NCBI RefSeq assembly: GCF_040645615.1
Contig: NZ_JBEYYO010000022.1
Span: 36,023 to 100,022, forward strand
DNA length: 64,000 nucleotides
Source of the DNA: Glycomyces sp040645615
Lineage (GTDB): Bacteria > Actinomycetota > Actinomycetes > Mycobacteriales > Micromonosporaceae
Direction: 5' to 3'
Shown: positions 59,449 through 64,000 of the stretch, piece after piece
Layout of the letters: each line of letters opens with the position of its first letter
How positions within the stretch are numbered: position 1 is the first letter of the stretch
Translations under genes and position numbers: made by a program
Notes under the pieces: model-generated
Database searches by the model: none
Seen by the model: the letters and a program-made list of their open reading frames with translations, nothing else
What the model was told of the DNA's origin: nothing

Positions 59449-60225
59449 TTACACGCCCTTCTGGGCCGCCAGCTGCGTCAACTGCGCCTTGATCGTCTCG
59501 GTCACATCGCCCGGGTCGCTCGTGGGCAGCGAGAACCGGATCGTCGAGTTCAGGTCCGGAGCGAGCAGCTCGGCCGAGTTGTCGGCCGCGAGCACCACGT
59601 CGGTGTTCGCCTCGCCCACCACGAACACGACCTCCAGCTCCTTGATGCGCCCGTGGAACTCGCCCTCGGTCGCCCAGAACTCGACCTCCTGGTAGAACGG
59701 CACCGACGCCCCCTGGATGGTGCCCAGCTCCAGATCGGTCTCCTGGAACGCGAAGCCCAGGGACTCCACCGCCTCCCAGACCGCCTTGTGGATCGGCAGG
59801 GCCTCGACCGTGAGCCAGTCCAGGTCGCCCTTGTCCAGGGCCTGGTCGAGCGCGAGATGCGTCGAGACGCCGAGCTTCATGCCGCCCACCAGCGGACGGG
59901 TCTCCACGTTGTTGAACGGGGTCTCCCACGGCACCTGCACCTCGAACGGGATCGAGTGCGCGGTGCCCTTGGCCAGGTCGAACTTGCCGGAGACCTCGGC
60001 GCGGAAGTAGTCGTGCACCGAACCGGGCGCGTCCTCGCCCTTGCTGTCGTCCTCGACCAGCGCGGTGAACTCGAGCGTCACGCCCTCCACCGAAGCGTCC
60101 ACTTCGGCGCCGGAGATGCGCACCTCGCCCTTGAGGACCCCGCCGGGCACGATGTGCTTCTCGTGCAGCAGCGTGTCCACCTGGATGCCACTGCCGAGGA
60201 AGGCTTTGAGCTTGCTGAAGACCAT
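59449..60225 (-). CDS. SpoOM-like sporulation/arrestin-fold protein
   Basis: A 258-residue cytoplasmic protein. VFSKLKAFLGSGIQVDTLLHEKHIVPGGVLKGEVRISG and HSIPFEVQVPWETPF are the opening of the Spo0M family, an arrestin-like beta-sandwich found in Bacillus and Streptomyces; its role (sporulation control, cytoskeleton link) is known mainly from Bacillus. ATG 60225 follows AAAGGAACC at 7 nt. It stands alone between pncB and the EXLDI gene, all leftward. Confidence 0.9.
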   Translation of the reverse strand: MVFSKLKAFLGSGIQVDTLLHEKHIVPGGVLKGEVRISGAEVDASVEGVTLEFTALVEDDSKGEDAPGSVHDYFRAEVSGKFDLAKGTAHSIPFEVQVPWETPFNNVETRPLVGGMKLGVSTHLALDQALDKGDLDWLTVEALPIHKAVWEAVESLGFAFQETDLELGTIQGASVPFYQEVEFWATEGEFHGRIKELEVVFVVGEANTDVVLAADNSAELLAPDLNSTIRFSLPTSDPGDVTETIKAQLTQLAAQKGV

Positions 60226-60363
60226 TGGGGCGGTTCCTTTCGGGGGAGGATCACGGAACGTCGAGCGAGGGTGGACAGGGGCACCCGCATCGTATCCCGG
60301 AAGCCGCACTCGGCGTGTGACAGATCCCGCCCGCGGCCCGCTCCCCTTGCGGGGCAGCGGGAA

Positions 60364-61659
60364 CTACTCGCCGCCGCTCTTTTGGACCACCGGGATCGCC
60401 GGGTCGCCCGGGGAGAGTTTCAAACCCTCCCAAGGGATCGAGATCAACCGCTGGCGAAGCAGCTCACGCGACTCCTCCAAGCTCGGCTGCGCCACCAGCT
60501 CGCCGCCGCGGAACATCGGGACCTGGAGCAGCTTGTCGCCCGGCTGCGACTCCGGTTCCCCCTGGGACACCACGACCTCCTCGACCGCGGTCCCGGTGGG
60601 CTTGTGACGGCGCACCGCCACCTTGCGGCCCCCGTTGGTGCCCTTGTGCTCCGAGCGCTTCGCGACCGCGCGGCCCTCCACTTCGACCAGCTTGTACACC
60701 AGCTGCGCCGTCGGCGCGCCCGAGCCGACCACCACGGCCGTCCCCGCCCCGTAGATGTCCACCGGCGCCGCGGCCAACGCCGCGATCGAGTACTCGTCCA
60801 GATCCCCCGAGACCACGATCTGCGTGTCGCGCGCCCCCAACTCGTCCAGCAGTTCCCTTGCGCCCGTGGCCATCACGTCCAAGTCGCCCGAGTCGATCCG
60901 GATCGCCCGCAGCCGCGGCCCGGCCACCGCGATCGCGTTGCGGATGCCCTGCGTGATGTCGTACGTGTCCACCAGCAGCGTCGTCTCGGTCCCGAACGCC
61001 TCGATCTGCGCCTCGAACGCCTCGACCTCGGACTTGTGCAGCAGCGTGAACGCATGCGCGCTCGTCCCCGAGGTCGGCACCCCGTACCGGCGCCCCGCCT
61101 CCAGGTTGGACGTGGCCGCGAACCCGGCCAGATACGCCGCCCGCGAGGACGCGATCGCCGCGGCCTCGTGCGTGCGCCGCGAGCCCATCTCCAGGATCGG
61201 GCGGCCCCGCGCGGCCGTGACCATGCGCGCGGCGGCGCTGGCGACCGCGCTGTCGTGGTTGAGGATCGAGAGCGTCAGGGTCTCCAGGAGCACGCACTCG
61301 GCGAACGTCCCGGTCACGGTCACGATCGGCGAGCCGGGGAAGTACAGCTCCCCTTCTGCGTATACGTCTACGTCTCCGCGGAAGCGGTAGTCGGCCAGCC
61401 ACTCGGCCGTGGACTCCTTGACCACCCCGCGTGAGGTGAGGTCCTCCAGGTCGGCCGGCTCGAAGCGGAAGCGCTCGATGGCCTCGGCGAGGCGGCCGAG
61501 CCCGGCGACCACGCCGTAGCGGCGGCCGGTGGGCAGGCGGCGCCCGAACACCTCGAACACGCACGGCAGCTCGGCGGTGCCGTCGCGGAGCGCGGCTTCG
61601 AGCATCGTGTACTCGTAGTGGTCGGTGTACAGGGGCGTGCGCGGCAGCGTGACGGACAT
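60364..61659 (-). CDS. pncB: Nicotinate phosphoribosyltransferase
   Basis: A 431-residue NAPRTase feeding nicotinate into NAD. TPLYTDHYEYTMLEAAL opens the protein, FEVFGRRLPTGRRYGVVAGLGR and LEMGSRRTHEAAAIASSRAAYLAGFAATSN are characteristic, VDTYDITQGIRNA and IRIDSGDLDVM form the PRPP site. Length matches actinobacterial PncB1. The gene stands at the position of Rv1330c next to mec, but clpS and the two genes usually between pncB and mec in mycobacteria are absent here. Confidence 0.94.
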   Translation of the reverse strand: MSVTLPRTPLYTDHYEYTMLEAALRDGTAELPCVFEVFGRRLPTGRRYGVVAGLGRLAEAIERFRFEPADLEDLTSRGVVKESTAEWLADYRFRGDVDVYAEGELYFPGSPIVTVTGTFAECVLLETLTLSILNHDSAVASAAARMVTAARGRPILEMGSRRTHEAAAIASSRAAYLAGFAATSNLEAGRRYGVPTSGTSAHAFTLLHKSEVEAFEAQIEAFGTETTLLVDTYDITQGIRNAIAVAGPRLRAIRIDSGDLDVMATGARELLDELGARDTQIVVSGDLDEYSIAALAAAPVDIYGAGTAVVVGSGAPTAQLVYKLVEVEGRAVAKRSEHKGTNGGRKVAVRRHKPTGTAVEEVVVSQGEPESQPGDKLLQVPMFRGGELVAQPSLEESRELLRQRLISIPWEGLKLSPGDPAIPVVQKSGGE

Positions 61660-61816
61660 AGGGGTGAGCGTAATGCACCCGTGCGGCCCCTGGGACCGGT
61701 GAGCGAGCGGTGTTCACACCACGGGCCTTATTCCCTTCCTTCGCAGGTGGCGAGCCTCGTCTCACGCAATGAGCGAGGGCTTCGGGCCACAGGCCCCCGC
61801 GTGTACGCTTGCTTGC

Positions 61817-62299
61817 GTGTTGCGGATCGCGCATGAGCTGGTCGAGGCGATGGTCGCGCACGCCCGGGCAGACCACCCCGACGAGGCGTGCGGCCTCATC
61901 GCCGGCCCTGAGGGCACGGGAACGCCGAAGAGGCACATCCCGATGACGAACGCTGCCCGCTCGACCACCTTCTACGAGTTCGACGCCGAAGAGTGGAAGC
62001 GGGTCTACGACCAGATGTGGGAGGCCGACGAGGAGATCGTGGTGGCCTACCACTCGCACACCCACACCGAGGCCTACCCTTCGCGCTCGGACACCGCGAT
62101 CGCGTCCGAGATGGGCGTGCCCACCGCGCACTACGTCCTGGTCACGACCAAGGACCCCGAGGTGGCCGAGGTCCGCTCGTACCGCATCGTCGGCGGCGAG
62201 GTCACCGAGGAGCCCATCGAGGTCACCGGCGCGCCCGAGGCCGTGCAGAGCTACAAGTTCGCGCACACCCCCGACTCGACGGTCTACGACTGTTCCTGA
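61817..62299 (+). CDS. mec: Mec-type JAMM metalloprotease for CysO-cysteine
   Basis: A 160-residue JAB1/MPN protein. The zinc site is Glu23 in DEACGLIAG, His79 and His81 in HSHTHTEAYPSRSD, and Asp92. In M. tuberculosis Mec cuts cysteine from CysO-Cys. GTG 61817 is chosen because TACGCT at 61804-61809 is 7 nt upstream (leaderless pattern); the upstream in-frame ATG at 61769 adds 16 residues of no family resemblance. It is followed by cysO after 106 nt and cysM. Because this CysO ends in Gly-Gly-Met, Mec may also have to trim the precursor. Confidence 0.93.
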   Translation: MLRIAHELVEAMVAHARADHPDEACGLIAGPEGTGTPKRHIPMTNAARSTTFYEFDAEEWKRVYDQMWEADEEIVVAYHSHTHTEAYPSRSDTAIASEMGVPTAHYVLVTTKDPEVAEVRSYRIVGGEVTEEPIEVTGAPEAVQSYKFAHTPDSTVYDCS

Positions 62300-62405
62300 G
62301 TTTCCGCCGAGGCCCGCGGGCCCCGGCTTCGTCATGCAGCCGCTTCGCTGCGCACCAGGCACACCGAGGGCCGAAGGCCGCTCACCGAGTAAAGGGAATC
62401 CCAGC

Positions 62406-62684
62406 ATGTCCATTGAAGTCCGCGTCCCCACCATCCTCCGCGAGCACACCAACAAGGAGAAGCTCGTCTCCGGTGAGGGCGAGACCCTCGCCGCGCTGTT
62501 CGACGACCTCGACGCGAAGTACTCCGGCCTCAAGGCCCGCATCGTGACCCCCGAGGGCGCGCTGCACCGCTTCGTCAACGTCTACGTCAACGACGAGGAC
62601 GTCCGGTTCATCGGCGGCCTCGAGGCGAAGCTCGCCGACGGCGACCAGATCACCATCCTCCCCGCCGTCGCCGGCGGCATGTAG
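62406..62684 (+). CDS. cysO: Sulfur carrier protein CysO with C-terminal Met extension
   Basis: A 92-residue ubiquitin-fold (ThiS/MoaD-like) protein. VRVPTILREHTNKEKLVSGEGETL, HRFVNVYVNDEDVRFIGGL and DGDQITILPAVAGG agree with mycobacterial CysO, where the final glycine is thiocarboxylated and becomes the sulfur donor for cysteine. Here the chain continues one residue, Gly90-Gly91-Met92, so the Gly-Gly end is masked. AAGGGA lies 7-8 nt before ATG 62406. Co-transcribed with cysM (51 nt gap) and probably with mec. Confidence 0.94.
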   Translation: MSIEVRVPTILREHTNKEKLVSGEGETLAALFDDLDAKYSGLKARIVTPEGALHRFVNVYVNDEDVRFIGGLEAKLADGDQITILPAVAGGM

Positions 62685-62735
62685 TCGACAGGGGAGCGGC
62701 GCCCCGGCGCCGTTCCCCGAACTGGAGTGATCGCA

Positions 62736-63683
62736 GTGCTGTATCCGGACATCACCGCCACGCAGGGCGACACGCCGCTGGTGGGCCTGCCGCGGCTCTC
62801 GCCCTCGCCGGAGGTCCGGCTGTGGGCGAAGCTGGAGGGCGCCAACCCGACCGGTTCGGTCAAGGACCGCGTGGCCGCCAAGATGATCGAGGCCGCCGAG
62901 GCCGACGGGCTCCTCAAGCCCGGCTCGACCATCCTGGAGCCGACCTCGGGCAACACCGGCATCGCCGTGGCGATGCTGGCCCGCCGCAAGGGCTACAAGC
63001 TCGTCGTGGTCATGCCCGAGAACACCTCGCTGGAGCGCCGCCATCTCCTGTCGGCCTTCGGCGCCGAGATCGTGTTCTCCCCGGCGGCGGGCGGCTCGAA
63101 CGCCGCGGTCGCGAAGGCCCGCGCGATGGCCGCCGAGCGCCCCGACTGGGTGATGCTCAACCAGTACGCCAACCCGGCCAACGCCGCCGCCCACTACGAG
63201 GGCACCGGCCCGGAGATCCTGCGCGATCTTCCCGGGGTGACGCACTTCGTGGCCGGCCTCGGCACCACCGCGACCCTCATGGGCGTGGGCCGCTACCTGC
63301 GCGAATACGCCCCTGGGGTCCAGATCGTGGCGGCCGAGCCGCGCTACGGCGAGTTGGTCTACGGCCTGCGCAATCTCGACGAGGGCTTCGTGCCCGAGCT
63401 GTACGACGAGAAGATCCTCGACCGGCGCCTGAGCGTCGGCACCGAAGACGCGCTCCGCCGCACTCGTGAGGTGCTCAGCGAGGAGGGCCTGTTCGTGGGC
63501 CTTTCGACGGGAGCGGTATTGCACGCGGGCCTGGCACTGGCCCGGGAGGCGACGGCGGCGGGCCGGCCCGCCGACATCGTGCTCCTCGTAGCCGATGGCG
63601 GCTGGAAGTACCTCTCGACCGGCGCTTACTCCGACGACCTGGACGACGCGGCGAACGCCCTCGACGGCCAAGTCTGGGCCTAA
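62736..63683 (+). CDS. cysM: O-phosphoserine-dependent cysteine synthase CysM
   Basis: A 315-residue PLP enzyme. The PLP lysine is Lys43 in NPTGSVKDR, the phosphate loop TSGNTGIA and the substrate loop GGSNAAVAKARA are present, and PRYGELVYGLRNLDEGFVPELYDEKIL matches the actinobacterial CysM segment with the Arg that selects O-phosphoserine. It uses thiocarboxylated CysO as sulfur donor. GTG 62736 is chosen because GGAG lies 8 nt before it; GTG 62727 in frame overlaps that site. A 16-bp terminator follows. Confidence 0.94.
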   Translation: MLYPDITATQGDTPLVGLPRLSPSPEVRLWAKLEGANPTGSVKDRVAAKMIEAAEADGLLKPGSTILEPTSGNTGIAVAMLARRKGYKLVVVMPENTSLERRHLLSAFGAEIVFSPAAGGSNAAVAKARAMAAERPDWVMLNQYANPANAAAHYEGTGPEILRDLPGVTHFVAGLGTTATLMGVGRYLREYAPGVQIVAAEPRYGELVYGLRNLDEGFVPELYDEKILDRRLSVGTEDALRRTREVLSEEGLFVGLSTGAVLHAGLALAREATAAGRPADIVLLVADGGWKYLSTGAYSDDLDDAANALDGQVWA

Positions 63684-63690
63684 GCGAGAA

Positions 63691-63725
63691 CGTAACGGCC
63701 GAGCCCGAAGGGCTCGGCCGTTACG
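63691..63725 (+). terminator. Terminator after cysM
   Basis: A perfect 16-bp stem (63691-63706 with 63710-63725), GAA loop, 7 nt after the stop codon. Confidence 0.85.
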
Positions 63726-63738
63726 GCGTCCGTACCCC

Positions 63739-63802
63739 GCGCTCGGGCGTGTCGCGACGCAAGCGCCCCCGGTTCAAATGATCCCGCGAGGCACCGACAC
63801 TC
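63739..63802 (-). repeat. Palindromic repeat family, copy 1
   Basis: About 63 bp running CGCTCGGGCGTGTCG ... GCGCCCCCG ... GCGAGGCACCGACACTCC. It shares roughly three quarters of its positions with copy 3 (63920-63982) in the same orientation, including the GGGCGTGTCG start and CGACACT end. Confidence 0.7.
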
Positions 63803-63841
63803 CTTGCCGCTGCCGCGCGTGAGCTTCACTCGTTTAGCGGG

Positions 63842-63904
63842 GTTGTCGTACCTTCGCGCGATCATTGCAGTCGGGGGCAGTCGAGTTCGGACACGCCCGA
63901 CCGC
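63842..63904 (+). repeat. Palindromic repeat family, copy 2 (inverted)
   Basis: The reverse complement of the same unit: GTCGTACCTTCGCGCGAT ... CGGGGGC ... GACACGCCCGACCGC. With copy 3 it forms an imperfect inverted repeat with arms of about 60 bp around a 15-nt centre (63905-63919) that contains TTGACAC. Confidence 0.75.
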
Positions 63905-63919
63905 AGGGGTTGACACACG

Positions 63920-63982
63920 CGGTCGGGCGTGTCGGTTCGCAGTCGCCCCCGAATCAATCATCGCGCGAAGGTACGACACTCT
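63920..63982 (-). repeat. Palindromic repeat family, copy 3
   Basis: CGGTCGGGCGTGTCGG ... GTCGCCCCCG ... ATCGCGCGAAGGTACGACACTCT. The outer 18 and inner 15 bases are exactly complementary to copy 2. The array may continue beyond the window. Confidence 0.75.
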
Positions 63983-64000
63983 CTCGCCGCCGCCCGCCGC

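Larger units (their letters stand above)
63684..64000. other. Intergenic region after cysM
   Basis: A 317-nt stretch that holds the cysM terminator and the three-copy palindromic repeat cluster. I see no gene in it; the edge of the window cuts it. Confidence 0.6.

Noticed and set aside
61360..61380. GTATACGTCTACGTC as another EXLDI operator
   Set aside because: It lies within pncB and is explained by its codons; only a partial match to the motif.

Overview
The window is high-GC DNA with the codon bias, gene density and conserved blocks of an actinobacterium: WhiB-family regulator, NucS, mannose/GDP-mannose genes with DUF3499 and a Trm112-like protein, MoeZ, and Mec-CysO-CysM. Several sequences (EXLDI protein, Pro/Gln-rich leader protein beside an alpha/beta hydrolase, DUF3152 and MoeZ) would fit a Glycomyces/Stackebrandtia-type or micromonospora-like lineage, but that placement is inference. 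No integrase, insertion sequence, prophage, CRISPR array, tRNA or rRNA was seen.

Layout. 1-5.2 kb: Pro/Gln-rich protein, alpha/beta hydrolase, DUF3152 zinc-protease-like protein and MoeZ sulfurtransferase. 5.3-7.2 kb: two exported class A beta-lactamase-like serine hydrolases. 7.3-8.7 kb: ahcY; opposite it is a strong promoter followed by a structured, terminator-ended leader or small RNA and then a two-domain GNAT acetyltransferase. 10.2-18.2 kb: housekeeping mannose block (manA, SIS isomerase, Trm112-like, manB, DUF3499, metallopeptidase-like, whiB, membrane protein, manC). 18.4-29.4 kb: alpha-galactosidase, DUF4190 protein, nucS, DUF3885-like protein, a decayed locus, CE4 deacetylase with ricin-type lectin, ROK kinase + SDR, and a 1083-residue DUF4132-like protein. 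29.5-38.5 kb: a complete sugar regulon with a ROK repressor divergent from dehydrogenase, ABC ATPase, two permeases, binding lipoprotein and two TIM-barrel epimerase/isomerases. 38.5-45.6 kb: PadR with membrane partner, alcohol dehydrogenase, nucleoside-kinase-like protein, and an AfsR/BTAD regulator. 45.8-60.2 kb: two DrrAB-type exporters, metallo-beta-lactamase-fold enzymes, an epimerase behind a MerR-type promoter, ArsR modules, SMP-30 lactonase, S41 protease, AraC regulator, EXLDI protein and SpoOM-like protein. 60.4-63.7 kb: pncB and the mec-cysO-cysM cysteine pathway, followed by a palindromic repeat cluster.

How the parts work together. MoeZ at the start and Mec/CysO/CysM at the end together make a protein-thiocarboxylate route to cysteine; this CysO ends in Gly-Gly-Met, so it should need trimming before activation. 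ManA, ManB and ManC cover fructose-6-P to GDP-mannose. The 30-38 kb regulon couples uptake of an unknown sugar to its oxidation and epimerisation. Many genes start 6-7 nt behind a TANNNT -10 box with no ribosome-binding site, which indicates leaderless transcripts and was used to choose starts. The most interesting unexplained items are the ~120-nt structured RNA at 8885-9004, the AT-rich heptad repeat array at 38479-38548, the palindromic repeats at 63739-63982, the orphan MerR-type promoter at 48492-48522 and the TACGTATA sites around the EXLDI/ABC exporter.
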